Positions 1 to 11,223 of a DNA stretch of 64,000 bases are shown piece by piece. The position numbers were made by a program, and so were the translations under genes. The DNA comes from Helichrysum umbraculigerum (Eukaryota; Streptophyta; Magnoliopsida; Asterales; Asteraceae), in the NCBI GenBank assembly GCA_949592205.1, contig CATIUR010000012.1, positions 1,574,501 through 1,638,500 on the forward strand, written 5' to 3'. Below the pieces are notes generated by a model. It saw only the letters and a program-made list of their open reading frames with translations. It searched no databases and was not told the DNA's origin. Within the stretch, counting starts at the first letter, position 1. The number at the start of each line of letters is the position of its first letter.

Positions 1-101
1 TTTGGTGTTTTAAGAAAATATTATTTAAAAGTGTTGGTTATAGTTGGGGTTTTTGATTGAAAACCGGCATTCTCTATAACCTTAGGCTCTGATACCAAAC
101 C
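1..101 (-). mobile_element. Leader and primer-binding site of a Ty3 element leaving the left edge
   Basis: Read on the minus strand, positions 97-85 give TGGTATCAGAGCC, which matches the 3' end of initiator Met-tRNA, the usual primer for Tekay-type Ty3 elements. It begins four bases after the end of the LTR at 102. The leader continues leftward out of the window, so the body of this element is not visible. Finding a primer site on this side means the LTR at 102-3254 acts as the 5' LTR of an element to the left, although the same LTR has a polypurine tract on its other side. Confidence 0.75.
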
Positions 102-3100
102 TGTCACACCCCGCTAAAGCGGAAACACGAGGTGTAACAGTACCGAGTAACAATGCACAAGATATAGAAGTAACACCATACATAATTTAGCGAAAGTATT
201 ACAAGTTACTACAAGTTCAACCCGTAGTTTCAAAAGAGATTCCATCAAGTTCATAAAAGTTTCCAAAAGATAGTCATAGTTCAAAATAAAGCAAACGCAT
301 GTGAGAATGCATATCCATGCAAAGGTACTCCTAGAATGCACCTTACTGTCGTTCACTTGAAAAGCATGATAAAACAAAAGGTCAACTATGGTCATAGTTG
401 GTGAGTTCACAGGTTTAATGTTACAATTAAATGAACTAAAAGCTTTGTTCATAAATGACATGAGTAAAAATGATTGGTTGTAATAGTTGCGAATATGAAA
501 GGTAGTATGCGTAAGTGTTAATGCAATTGAGGCCACTACTAAACCGATTACCGACCGACACATGCCCCAAGCTCCATGTTCTATCGCTAACATGAGTAAG
601 GTGATACTATGCACTCACGACCAGTGTAAGTGAGGGGTGGTCTCCCCCTAAATAGCGCTATCCATAAATATCAACGGCTCGTCTGGCTCTCGGACGAGTT
701 AATAAGTAGTGTAAACTGTATTTCCGGGGACTTTAGCACGATAGTACTCAAGCATAACAATAGTACACACCAATTCGCATAAATAGTATAGCAAAAGTTC
801 AATAAGTTCATAAAGAGTACAACCAATTTAGTTAAAGTTCGAGATCATGCTTTTCACCCCAAAATAATAAACAAGTAAAAAGGGGCTGTGAAAACTCACA
901 ATTGAGCATAAGAGTAAACGATAGATGTAGCGCGCGTGCTTGTCGGGTATGACTTCTATCCAAGTCCTATGAACATGAGGTTTCTAATTAGTTTCTTTGT
1001 AAATTAGGTTTGATAGGATTGCTTAGCTAAACATTTAGATTACAAAGTGCCAATATTGTTCATTCGCTTTAAAATTTGTTAACGTCCAATTTCAAAGTAT
1101 TTTGATTGTTGGAACTTTGGTTCATTATAATTTAAGATTAACAACACAAACCAATAATTACATCATAAGACAACCAAACACTTTTTTTTTTTTTTAACAA
1201 TCTTTCCAAACATAGAAAGTTTCCCGTTTTTGAAACCGAGGCCCATTATTGTTGACTCGGTCAAACCTTCTCGGTTTGACCCGATGCTTTTACCCAATCC
1301 TTAAACATGTTTATAAGTCATAAATATTTAGTCTTTCTTTAAATAGTAAGTCCGTAAATGTCGGTTTCCAACTTTTACCAAAATCAGTCCATATAGTTAA
1401 TTCCAGAAAACTTACACCTGTTTGTTGGATTTATTAAAAATACTTATGTTCCAAATAAAAATAAGGTAAAAATCACAGATGTTCTACAATATGTTATATA
1501 TTTTATTTAATTTTTACAGAACTAAATGATGAGTCTAAGTATTTTTAGATTTTATATTTATCTTCTGAGGTCAGATTTGAACACATGTATGCAATCATTG
1601 TTTCTGAGCAAAATGTACAAAGAATAAATAAAAGTGGTGTTCATGAAAGTTGTAGCCAATGAAATTTATGAACTTTTGGCGTTGGTTTCAAGTCATTTGG
1701 AGTTGTGATGCTCCAGTTATGATTAAAGCACTGAGAGAAAAGTTTCTGACCTAACCTAACAGCTTATACATCTTTACTCATAAAAATTATTAAAAATATC
1801 AAATGAACTCATATGAACATGAGGCTTATATGGTTGGAAACCTTATTTCCAGAAATTGATTTTAGACTATGAAAAGGTCCATTTTCATGAAGAAATGATT
1901 TTTATAAAAATCGTTGAAATAGATGAAACTTTTTGGACAGAAACTAAACAAACCTCAAAATGATGTTTTGTTCAAAGTGAAGAACACTAATCATGAAATA
2001 AAAGAAGTTTTTGATCTTTTGACCTTTAAATCCATTCTCTAACACATGCATGGTGTTGAAATACATCCTTGATGTGTTAGAGATGATTATTAACATAAAA
2101 AGAAAGATATACACAAAGATAAACAAGATTTAAGTAGTTTAATAGTAATAATTCGATTTTTCTCTTGATTTTCGGTTTGATCATGGGTTATCCTCTCTTT
2201 TTAAACACATATGGATATGTAGAGGTATAAACTACAAACATAAAGTATTTTTTTTGAGGATTTTAACCATGAGTGAGGCATAAAATCCGAATTTATGAAG
2301 AAAAACACAAGAAAAATGAAAGAAATGATAAGCATGATGATCTAGATTACCTTTATGATTTCGTGTAGTGATCAACACCTTCAAAAAGTCTGGATTTTTA
2401 GTCTAGAAGAGGCTGGAAATTTGAGAGAGAAGTGAGAGGTTTTGTGTGTGTTTTTGAGAGAGGAGAGTGAAGAGTGCAAGTGTAAATGAAAATGAAAGAG
2501 GTTATTGCATGAATGGTAATTGGATGAGTCTTTAAAAGAAATGATTGAAGATTGCATGTTTAATTAGTGGTCAAGAGAGGTGGTGGTCGTTCTCATGGGC
2601 CCCACCATGAGTGTGTATGATTTAATTTCCAGTCTTAGACTGTGTTTACGTATTTTGGTTGTTTGCTCGTTATTTTCGTTAAATCGCCTAACGTCTTCTT
2701 GTGCCGTTTTAATTCACGATATGTTTGGTATTAATTTTTCATTGAACTATCATTAATATAATTTAATTTAAGTTTTTAAATTACTTAATGACATTCTTTT
2801 GGTTGTCGAATTTGATTCGCGCGTTTTCGTTGCGTTTAAGACGTTTTAAGCAGAACGTCTATGTTTTTCGCGTATTATTATAATAAAATAATAATATATG
2901 ATAAATAACTTCTAAAAATAGATTTAAGTTATTTATAGAAATATTTTCACCAACGTTCGTGTTAAGTCGGGTACCGTCCGATTGAATTTACTTGTCGAGT
3001 TACCGGAAATTTTGGTTTGCGATTCGGTAACGATTTTGTTAAAGTATAAAGAGGTAAATTTTTCTTTGTTTAACTTGGCACTTAGTAATCTAATTTAACA

Positions 3101-3254
3101 TGTATGTATGAACTTATGGTTCACTAAGCAACCTCTAAGTCGTTCTACGACTCTAGTAAGTCTAAGGAGTCATAACCTAGGATTTAAGGAATGTTGTAAA
3201 CGAAATTTGAGATTCGAGTGCGGTAATGACCTGAGATTTCTGACGGTTGTCACA
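102..3254 (-). mobile_element. LTR 'A' of a Tekay-type Ty3 retrotransposon (3.15 kb)
   Basis: The repeat runs from TGTCACACC to GTTGTCACA, so on the minus strand it starts TGTGACA and ends in TGTGACA (TG...CA ends). It is flanked by a primer site on the left (85-97) and by a purine-rich tract plus pol sequence on the right (3255 onward). Its middle (about 1680-1950) resembles 34200-34470 of the LTR at 32772-35449, clearly the same family but diverged by eye. No gene is visible inside; the small reading frames here are AT-rich noise. The length is long for a plant LTR but fits Tekay elements. Confidence 0.75.
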
Positions 3255-3456
3255 TTATCCCACCGTTGAAATGAATTTTGTCCCGAAATTCAATTCGTCC
3301 CATTGAGTGACGGAGCACTCAAGAATAGGTGCGGGTATTTTCGTGTTATTAAATATTCCCGTTCCTATGTGATCTCAAGTCCATGTTTGGAATTCCAGTG
3401 AGCATTAACTAAGGGATCTTGTCACGTCTCAACTATTTGTTACCTCTATTAAGGAT
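3255..3456 (-). pseudogene. Polypurine tract and chromodomain remnant at the 3' end of Tekay pol
   Basis: On the minus strand the sequence next to the LTR reads GGTGGGATAA, the polypurine tract that primes plus-strand DNA synthesis. Just upstream, around 3290-3250, is a stretch of the GGGACAAAATTC type that commonly precedes the tract in plant Tekay elements. Around 3365-3440, translation gives a tryptophan-containing stretch like the end of an integrase-linked chromodomain, interrupted by stops. A chromodomain is what places the element in the chromovirus branch of Ty3. The reading is weak because the region is decayed. Confidence 0.55.
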
Positions 3457-4262
3457 TTATGTTGTTGCTTCACTAAAAGAAAGTAATCGGTCATCGATTC
3501 GAATCTCTTCTAAGGGCAAGGTCTGAGAGTTGTCAACTAGACACTTCTTAAGGTTTGAGAGATGAAACACTTCATGAATGTCATGCAACTCATTGGGTAA
3601 TTCTAGCTTGTAAGACACAAGGCATATTTGTTTCAAGATTTTGTATGGTCCGATATAGCGTGGGCTTAGCTTGCCTTTCTTGCCACAGCGTACAAGTCCT
3701 TTCCGAGGTGATACTGTCAGGAACATTCTATTTCCCGTTTGGAATTCTAGTGGCTTTCTGCAATTTTCAATGTAGCTTTTCTGAATGATGTCTGGCCTTG
3801 TCAAGTGCTTCTCACTGACTTCGTGTCAACACAACGGTGATCGGCATTTTGTCTATACAAGGCCTCAAATGGTGCACACTTGATGCTAGTATGGTGACTA
3901 TTGTTGTAAAAGAACTCTATCAGGGGTAAGTGTACATCCCAACTTCCTTCGAACTCTAGTACACAGACTCGTAGCATATCTTCTAAGGTTTGAATTGTTT
4001 GCTCAACACCTTCTGCGTTGATAGCCAAAACCGTTATGTAAAATGACAATCTCTGTCGGAAAAAAATTGAAATGGGCCCCTCGTGACGTGACACAATTTC
4101 TTCAATATAGATTTGAGCAAGTCTCTTCATTATGTAATACTCTTGGATAGGTAGAAAACACACGGATTTTGTCAGTTGGTCAATAATAACTCAAATGGAG
4201 TCGTGACCTATGGAGGTTCGAGGTGACTTAGTGATGAAGTCCATTATTATATGTTCCCATTT
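3457..4262 (-). pseudogene. Integrase of the left Tekay element, broken
   Basis: Two minus-strand reading frames, 3801-4163 and 3457-3804, carry integrase sequence. The upstream part includes a core start with MDFITKSP near 4235 and a later motif EQTIQTLEDMLR near 3965, which lies at the third catalytic residue of the DDE triad. The segment that should hold the second catalytic Asp is scrambled, with a probable indel near 4060. The downstream part has the C-terminal fold typical of Ty3 integrases (GPYKILKQI and HEVFHLSNLKKCL). Integrase would insert the cDNA copy into the genome. With a shifted frame and a missing core residue this copy cannot be active. Confidence 0.75.
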
Positions 4263-4310
4263 CCATTGGGGTATTTTGGGTTGTTGTAATGATCCTGACG
4301 TCTTTTAGTA

Positions 4311-4655
4311 CTAAATTTTGCAATCATAGTCGTTAAGTAACTCTATCCACCTTCCTTGCCTCATGTTGATCATCCTCTGCTCGAGTATGTGCTGGAGACT
4401 CTTATGATCGGTAAACACAGTACATCTGGTACCGTATAGGTAATATCTCCAGATCGTAAGTGCAAAAACTACTGCTTCTAGTTCCAAGTCATGCGTAGCA
4501 TAGTTCACCTCATTTTTCTTGAACAGTCTGGAAGCATATGCAATTACTTTATTCTTCTGCATCAGAACACAGCTCAATCCATGGTGTGACGCATCGCAAT
4601 ATACCATAAGATTCCTTGTTCCTTCAGGCAATGATAGGATTGGCACGTTGCACAA
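4311..4655 (-). pseudogene. RNase H domain of the left Tekay element
   Basis: This 114-residue minus-strand frame is a recognisable Ty3 RNase H. VYCDASHHGL carries the first catalytic Asp, HDLELEAVVFAL the Glu, and VFTDHKSLQHIL the next Asp. The enzyme removes RNA from the RNA-DNA hybrid during reverse transcription. It lies between the RT remnant (4776-5557) and the integrase remnant, the normal Ty3 order. The frame ends at a stop soon after LLNDYDCKI, and about 120 bases on the RT side are out of frame. The domain looks well preserved although the surrounding polyprotein is dead. Confidence 0.85.
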
Positions 4656-4775
4656 TTTTTCCTTCAGCGTTTGGAATGCCTTCTCTTGTTCAAAATCTCA
4701 AATGAATTCCTTCATCCTTTGGGTCAGTTCTGTCAAGGGCTTGGCGATCTTTGAGAAATTTTCTATGAACCTTCT

Positions 4776-5557
4776 TTAGTATCCAACCAATCCTAGAAAT
4801 TGACGGATTTCCGTAGGAGTAGACGGGACTACCCATTTCTCAATCGCCTCGATTTTTGCTGGATTTACATGGATCCCTTCCTTCTTCGCTATATGACCAA
4901 GGAAGTGTACTTCTCTTGTTCCAAAACATGCACTTAGATAATTTGGAGTGCAACCTTTCTTCCTTGAGGAGTTGCACACCATCCTAAATGTTGCTCATGA
5001 TCCTCCTTACAACATGAGTGAACTAGTATGTCATTGATAAACACAGTCACAATTTTATCCAAGTATGCTCTATAGACTCTGTTCATCTCCTTGCACCTGA
5101 TCGAATAGATCGTTGATTCGAGGGAGTGGTTATCTATTCTTAATTGTTAATTCGTTCAGTTCTCTATAACCAATGCACATTCGTGAGGATACGTCCTTTT
5201 TCTTAATGAATAGAACTGGAGCACCCTATGGTGATGAGCTGGGTGAATAAATCTCTTATCGAAGAGTCCTTGCAGTTGGTTAGACAACTCTTGCATTTCC
5301 ATGGGCGCTAGGCGGTACGGTGTCTTAGCTATTGAAATTGATATAGGAATTAAGTCGATTCGGAATTTAACTTGCCTATGTGGGAGCAATACTAGTAGAT
5401 CTTCTGGAATTACTTCGGGGTAGTTGAATACCACTGGGACATCTTGTCTGCGTCTTTCCTTTTGGCTTTGTCTTTGACGACGTGTGCCGAAATAGCGAGA
5501 CATTCCTTGGTTATATATTTGCGAGTTTTCTTGGATGACACTATCCTCTGATTTCAT
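4776..5557 (-). pseudogene. Reverse transcriptase of the left Tekay element, broken
   Basis: Two minus-strand frames cover the two ends of the RT. 5156-5557 holds the protease-RT linker and the start of RT (HRQVKFRIDLIPIS, then YRLAPMEMQEL). 4776-4982 holds the thumb/connection segment (REVHFLGHIAKKEGIHVNP and IRQFLGLVGY). Between them, near 5035-5045, the active-site motif that should contain two aspartates reads FINDIL, so one catalytic Asp is replaced by Asn. Stops and indels separate the parts. The enzyme would copy element RNA to DNA in the cytoplasmic particle; this copy cannot. Confidence 0.8.
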
Positions 5558-5559
5558 CC

Positions 5560-6010
5560 AGGTCTTTCTCCACGCACTAATAGTGTCTCATTTATTCGAA
5601 TGTGCACTCACAAAATCTTCTCATGTCAACTTATGTCTGCATGATTTTTAGCTAACCAGTCCATGTCGACTACCACATCAAAACTTTCCATTTTCATCGG
5701 AATAAGGTCTATACTGAAAGATTCACCTTTCAGTTCTAGTACGTAGTTGTGTATTATTTTACTAACACTCAGTTTGTAACCACTAGCGAGTTCTACCGCA
5801 TACGGAGGTCCTAAAGGTTGTGATTCCCTATGGAATTGGGGCCTAAACTGATGTGAGATAAAGCTCTTATCTGCTCCTTAGTTAAAAGTACTTATGCGTA
5901 TTGATTATTTTGGAGAAATGTACCTGTGACCACATTGGGGTTCTGGCGTGCTTTCCTAAAATGTTCAATGGTTCCACCCTCGTAACAAGCTCTTGATGCA
6001 TAAGGGTTTA
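5560..6010 (-). pseudogene. Protease and gag zinc-knuckle remnants of the left Tekay element
   Basis: Minus-strand translation near 5680-5630 gives FDVVVDMDWLAKNHAD, a conserved stretch at the end of the Ty3 aspartic protease, followed by a stop. Near 6000-5950 a sequence like a CCHC zinc knuckle can be read (CYEGGTIEHFRKA), but one Cys has become Gly and the last Cys is lost. That knuckle would bind element RNA at the end of gag. The order knuckle, protease, RT, RNase H, integrase on the minus strand fits a single element. Everything is degraded and no frame runs through. Confidence 0.6.
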
Positions 6011-7396
6011 GTCTCTAAAGATATATAAATTTCTAGTTAAATTGGATTCGTCTCCTCTATCACTAACGTCATTGTAATTTCGGTAACTTTGTTAAAAATT
6101 TATGGATTTGAATATTTTATAAAACATTTTGTGGAAGAGTTGTAAAATTTGTTGATAAATTTTTATGTTGAAAATTTTTGTTACTGACAAATCGTTTGAA
6201 AATTCGGTTTAACGAAATTCTTTCAATAAAATTTGAAGTTGTGAAAATTTTTGATTCAATGTATGATGAAAATTCATTGAAGGCTTGAATCGATAAAATA
6301 CGTTGAAAGATCTGGTCATTGAAAAATGTTAAAAGTTATGTTTTATCAAAAATCCTTTTGAAGATTTATGTTTTTTTTTTTAAAAAAAAATCCATGGAAA
6401 ATGTCTGACAAAAATTTGGTTAAAATCGTTTCCCACACACTGTACATATGTAGTGAAATTTCTACTAGTCTTAAGTGAGTTCTATTTTGCACATTAGTTT
6501 TAATCGCAAGTCATAGACTTTGCCTCTGGTCTCTATAACCCGGAGATGGGTAGTTTCTATGGTTTCGCTAATACCCTGTTGATTCTCATAGGGTCTGTGC
6601 AACTCGGCCCTGTGTTAGGTGCATCCAACCTAAACGGGTTTCGTGCTATTCTAACTCCGTGGCTTCCAATCTATTCTCATGGCGACATAACCTTGCAGCT
6701 AGTACCAGAACGGTATAGTGAGCGAGTTCATGTTCGTATCGAGAGGTTCGCATGCAGAAAGCTTCTTCGTCCCCTGTAGGAATCTTTATTCCTTCTTCAG
6801 TTCTCCAAGTCTCATGAGTTGCGGGTAACCAATTCCATTGACGAACATCTTACCAACGATGGGTCCTAGTGGGTGGAGTATCAGTAGTAGTGTAGATAGT
6901 ATAAGGTCTAGTTTGAGGTGGTCTATCAGTCCTTATAGTCGTGTATAACTCACGCGATTGATAGATCTTTGATAAGAGTGGGAGGAAGAGTGTGAAGTAG
7001 AAGAACTAGATGTAACGCGCCTAGGTGACGAGTTTTCATGTTGGTCCAGTTTTATTGGTTCATCCTTAGGCGGAACCTCCTCAAGTGGGTCATTTTTCGG
7101 ATAGATTCTCCCCCTCGGTACTTGGTAGGTTGTCGCGAGGGCGACCAGTGACGTAATCATAATCGTCGGTTGATATGGTGGCGTGGCATGAGGGTTGCGA
7201 CAAGGTAAGACTACAAATAGAAGATTTAGTCCCTAAGACGATTAGTGATGTGTCCTGACGCGTTTGTTGAGTAAGCAGTGTGGGAAAATGATGTGTAGTT
7301 TCCAATCTATTGATCTTTAGGGTTCGATTCATTAGTTAAACGTGTGGAATATTGTTTAACGAGTTTATGTATGCGAAATCAAGGGCCATTTAATAC
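6011..7396. other. Unassigned sequence between the left Tekay remnant and Athila element H
   Basis: From 6011 to about 6480 the DNA is AT-rich and featureless apart from A and T runs (6369-6388). From about 6480 to 7340 it is more balanced in composition, and the minus strand has Ser/Thr-rich short frames (6933-7160, 7090-7332). I could not match these to a family. By position the stretch could be the gag and leader of the Tekay element, or old sequence caught between two insertions. Athila homology in H stops abruptly near 7396, so a deletion or insertion breakpoint lies there. The third integrase part and the 3' LTR of H are missing. Confidence 0.35.
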
Positions 7397-8320
7397 AAAA
7401 GTAATTCTTTACGTCGCGGAAGAACTTTCGTCTTTGAGAAGTTGACATTCCTTTCTGGACTATTCCTCCCACCAAGTAGTTGGCAAAATCAGCATACCAG
7501 GGATCGTATGATGAACTAGGTCCCTGATGGTGCTTTCCGATGTTCATGAGTTGTTCATCCGGGAACTGGTCTTGAATATCTCCTTCTTCAAGCTTTTCCA
7601 TTGTTGGATTTTCCAATCGGCTGAGGTGATCTGCTGCAACGTTTTCTGCTCCCTTTTTATCTTTAATTTCTATGTCGAATTCTTGTAAGAGCAGAATCCA
7701 GCGCAACAGTCTTGGCTTAGCGTCTTGCTTTTTGAAGAGATACTTAAGAGCTGAATGATCTGTATAGACAATAGTTTTGGACAAAATAAGATAGGAACGA
7801 AATTTATCAAAAGCAAATACTACCGCTAGCAACTCCTTCTCAGTGGTTGTATAGTTCTCTTGAGCGTCCGTAAGAGTTTTGCTGGCGTAGTAAATCGGTT
7901 GAAAGTGTTTCTCCTTCCGTTGTCCTAGTACAGCTCCAACTGCAAAATCACTGGCGTCGCACATGATTTCAAATGGTAGACTCCAGACGGGGGCTACCAT
8001 GATCGGTGCATGCGCGAGCTGTTCCTTTAAGTAGTTAAAAGCTTTAAGACAGTCATCTGTAAAGTCAAACGGAGTATCTTTTTCGAGAAGATGAGTCATA
8101 GGTCGAGAAATCTTAGAGAAATCCTTAATAAAGCGACGGTAGAATCCGACGTGACCTAGAAAACTTCGGATGGCTTTCACAGAAGTAGGTGGTGGAAGTT
8201 TTGAAATAGTATCAACTTTAGCTTTATCGACTTCAATTCCTGCTTTAGATATCCGATGTCCTAACACTATTCCTTCTTTCACCATAAAGTGACATTTCTC
8301 CCAATTCAGAACGGTTTGAT
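7397..8320 (-). pseudogene. RT thumb, RNase H and start of integrase of Athila element H
   Basis: A long minus-strand frame (stop at 7365) carries the end of RT (GIVLGHRIS, FLGHVGFYRRFIKDFSKI), then RNase H with MCDASDFAVGAVLG, TTTEKELLAVVFAFDKF and VYTDHSALKYLF holding the catalytic Asp, Glu and Asp, and the tail ENVAADHLSRLE. It ends inside the N-terminal integrase linker (about RRKFFRDVKNYF), where homology stops near 7396. Relative to the upstream RT the frame is shifted near 8290-8320. This is one of the best-preserved stretches of H. The integrase catalytic core is absent from the window. Confidence 0.88.
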
Positions 8321-8988
8321 TCTTCGCAACGAGTGAGCATCCTTTCTAGGTTAGAAAGACAAGATGTGAAGGAGTCTCCAAATACAGAGGAATCGTCCAT
8401 GAAAACCTCCATACACTGTTCAATCATGTCCTGGAAAATCGCCACCATGCATCTCTGAAAAGTAGCAGGTGCATTGCATAGCCCAAAAGGCATACGTCGG
8501 TAAGCGAAGGTTCCGTATGGACATGTGAATGTCGTCTTCTCCTGGTCCTTCGGATCGAGAGGGATTTGAAAATAGCCAGAGAAACCATCGAGGAAACAAT
8601 AGAACTCATTTCCTGACAATCTTTCGAGCATCTGATCAATGAACGGCAGAGGGAAGTGATCTTTGCGAGTGGCTTCGTTTAGTTTGCGATAGTCAATATA
8701 AACCCTCCAACCGGTGACGGTTCTTGTTGGGATGAGTTCATTATGTTCATTCGTAATCACCGTCATTCTTCCTTTCTTCGGAACAACCTATACGGGACTG
8801 ACCCATGGAGAATCTGAAATAGGATATATCAGGCCAGCATCAAGAAGTTTGATAACCTCTTTTTTGACCACGTCTTGAATCTTCGGGTTGACTCTCCTCT
8901 GTCTCTGAACTGATGGCTTGAAGTCGTTTTCCATTAAGATCTTGTGCGTGCAGTAGTTTGGACTGATCCCTTGTATGTCAGAGATCTT
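8245..8988 (-). pseudogene. Reverse transcriptase core of Athila element H
   Basis: Minus-strand translation shows all central RT motifs: GWRVYIDYRKLNEAT, FPLPFIDQMLERL, FYCFLDGFSGYFQI, then YRRMPFGLCNAPATFQRCM, and the active site EVFMDDSSVFG near 8395 with both aspartates present. Upstream is the primer-grip side RQRRVNPKIQDVVKKEVIKLL. A stop codon lies at 8788-8790 just before the conserved VPKKG, and the frame shifts after the active site near 8320. The order and the protease-RT spacing match Athila pol. The enzyme copies element RNA into DNA; the lesions make this copy non-functional. Confidence 0.88.
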
Positions 8989-9777
8989 CTAAGCAATTGC
9001 CTTTTTATGTGACTTCAGAACCTGAATGAGTCTGGCTCTTTCCTCAGGCTTCAGATCTTTGGATATGATAACTGGTAAGTGCGAAGTTCCTTCGAGAAAA
9101 GGGTACTCCAGATGAGAGGGTAGTTCCTTTAGTTCCAATTCTGGTAGTTCTTCAGTAGAAGGCTTCATTCTTTCAATTTCATCTCTCTTGAGTTCATCAA
9201 ATTCTATTTGGAAGTCTGATTCTTCAAGAGGTGATTCTGATGTATTGGCTGAAGCTATTTCAACCCATTCTGCTTGATCAGAGAATGCATCCTTCCTCAG
9301 CTCGTATTTGACTGTGGATGATGTAGAATTTGCATTTTCTTCAGTAATGATGATATCGTTGTCTTTAGTAAGTGCAAACTTCTGAGCTTGAGCTGATGAA
9401 GAAGTGCTTATGGTAATTTCTGGATTTGAACTTTCTGGTTCACAGCTTTCTGATAGCTGTGAATCAGGTGGTGAAAACATTGATTCCATTTCCTTAAGCG
9501 TCCTTCGAATTTCTTCCCTTGAGAGAGATGAATCATATACTTCAGGAGTCGGGTTCCTTCTTAGAAGAGTGACTGGCGTGCCATGTCCAGGCGGAGCAGT
9601 CATAATAGTTTTGAACTGCGAGCTGGAATTCTTTAAGGGAAATAGAACTTCTCTTGATGCGGTGGAAGCAGAGCATAATCCCATGCTTTCTTCACATAGT
9701 TTCCTTGTTGTGATGATAGTGTTGGGGTTGATGCTGCTTACTGCGAGAATTTCTTCCAAATGTTCTTCGATTATTTC
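8989..9777 (-). pseudogene. Acidic protease-RT linker of Athila element H
   Basis: This 256-residue minus-strand stretch joins protease and RT in the same frame. It is rich in Glu and Ser (EWVEIASANTSESPLEES, EERARLIQVLKSHKKAIA) and has the short motif ELELKELPSHLEYPFL that precedes RT in Athila elements; a matching motif is at 49158-49190 in element K. It is bounded by two in-frame stops, one at 9778-9780 after the protease and one at 8989-8991 before RT. I see no enzymatic motif; it is probably a spacer removed by the element protease. Confidence 0.75.
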
Positions 9778-10275
9778 CTACATAGAATCTACAAGACCAA
9801 GATCTTCTCCCATAGGATGTTTAATTAGTTTATCGACATTGAAGGTGACCTCCTCAGTTCCAACTCGAAGTTTTAAAGATTTTTCATTGACAACAATGAC
9901 GGCCTTGGCAGTGTTTAGGAAAGGTCTGCCAAGGATGAGTGGAACTTGGGTGTCCTCTTCAATATCCATAACAACAAAATCAACATGAAAGACGAATTTA
10001 TCAACACGGACCATAATATCTTCAGCAATTCCACGAGGGAGTTTAACTGATCTATCGGCTAATTGGATGGTCATTCGGGTTGGCAAAAGTTCGTTTAATC
10101 CTAGTTTCCTAAAAAGCGAGTATGGCATAAGATTTACACTTGCTCCTAAGTCAGCTAAGGCGTTACTTATTTGAACATCCTGAAGATAACAAGGAATAGT
10201 GAAACGGCCAGTGTCTCCTAGCTTCGGGGGTAGTCCTTGTTGCATAATCAAAGAGCATTCTGCATCTAAGGGCAA
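9778..10275 (-). pseudogene. Aspartic protease of Athila element H
   Basis: The minus-strand frame contains ALADLGASVNLMPYSL near 10145, the active-site loop of the retrotransposon aspartic protease in its Athila form (Asp-Leu-Gly), and the second conserved part VPLILGRPFLNTA near 9920. It is preceded by MQQGLPPKLGDTGRFTIPC, the usual entry sequence. The protease would cut the gag-pol polyprotein in the particle. A stop closes the domain at 9778. The segment upstream (10276-10421) is in another frame, so a frameshift separates gag from protease. The paralogous domains are at about 23715 in G and 48549 in K. Confidence 0.88.
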
Positions 10276-10421
10276 GTTAACTATTTATCTGAGTTTTTCT
10301 TTGTTGGATAAGAGTTCCTTAAAGAATTTGGCACAACTAGGCATTTCAACTAAAGCATAGAAAAGTTTAACATTTAAGTGTAAGCTTTTGAACATTTCTA
10401 GATATTTTCCTAATTGAGCTT

Positions 10422-11218
10422 CTAGTTTCTCTTTCTTAAGCTTACCAGGGAAAGGTATACGTGTAAGTTTAATACTTTCTGGGGCTTTAGAGGGTTCTGG
10501 TTCACGGGGGTGTCAACTTGTACTGAATCAGTAGGTAGAGAAGTAGAAGGTTCATTTGTGGGAATATCTACGGATTTCTTGTTCTTAGTCTCTTTTCCTC
10601 CTCTAGTGACCACAAGGATGTCATCATGCTCGTAGGATGAGTGATAGACAGAGTTGTAGATTGCTTCCTCCCTTTGCTTCTCCTCAACTTTTAAAAACAA
10701 CCTCTTAACATTATCCTCCATGTTTTGAATTAAATCGTTTGAAATTCTAATCAAATAATCAATTTGTTTTTGAAAATCAACAATTTTTTTATTGACATTA
10801 TTTTGCTCAACAATGAAGTTTTTGAAAGTTTCGTTGTTTAAACGAGAAGTCAATGGGGAAGGAGTGGAGAGAACTAAAGATCGGGAATCGGGTTGTGTGG
10901 TAAACCGCTGAATGAAAGGTTTAAAATAAGAAGCATGATTAGGGTTTCCACTAGTTGTAAGAATTTCTTCATTGATCCTTCGTCTCGAGAGGAACTTTTG
11001 AGTTTTCTTCTCTGGCTTAGGGTTTGAAGATTCTTGCAAATCCTCGACAATTTGAGTGATGGATTCGAGTTGAGTTTTTAGATTGTCTAAGGTTTAATTT
11101 GAAGTACTCCTTTCTTCCGAAGTAGATTCATCTGACTCCAAGTCATGTTGATGCATCGTTATCGTCTTAATCAATTTCCAAGCTTCGTCTGAAGTATGTA
11201 GCATGAAATTTCCGGATG
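10422..11218 (-). pseudogene. Gag C-terminal half of Athila element H, separated by insertion of G
   Basis: Reading leftward from 11218, the first codons continue the gag begun at 28782-28235 (SGNFMLHTSDEAW, then a His-rich stretch ITMHQHDLESDE). A stop follows near 11093. The frame then runs through a Gln/Asn-rich coiled stretch (FIVEQNNVNKKIVDFQKQID) to 10422. No zinc knuckle is visible. The 17 kb element G sits exactly at the 11218/28235 junction with a 5 bp target duplication, which proves the two gag pieces were once joined. The function would be the structural capsid protein. Confidence 0.8.
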
Positions 11219-11223
11219 AAGTG

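Noticed and set aside
85..97. A tRNA gene
   Set aside because: Only the 3' acceptor-end complement is present, next to an LTR; it is a primer-binding site.
6546..6779. A plus-strand frame starting MGSFYGFANTLL as a small secreted protein
   Set aside because: Short, without support, in a region between two decayed elements; nothing shows that it is translated.
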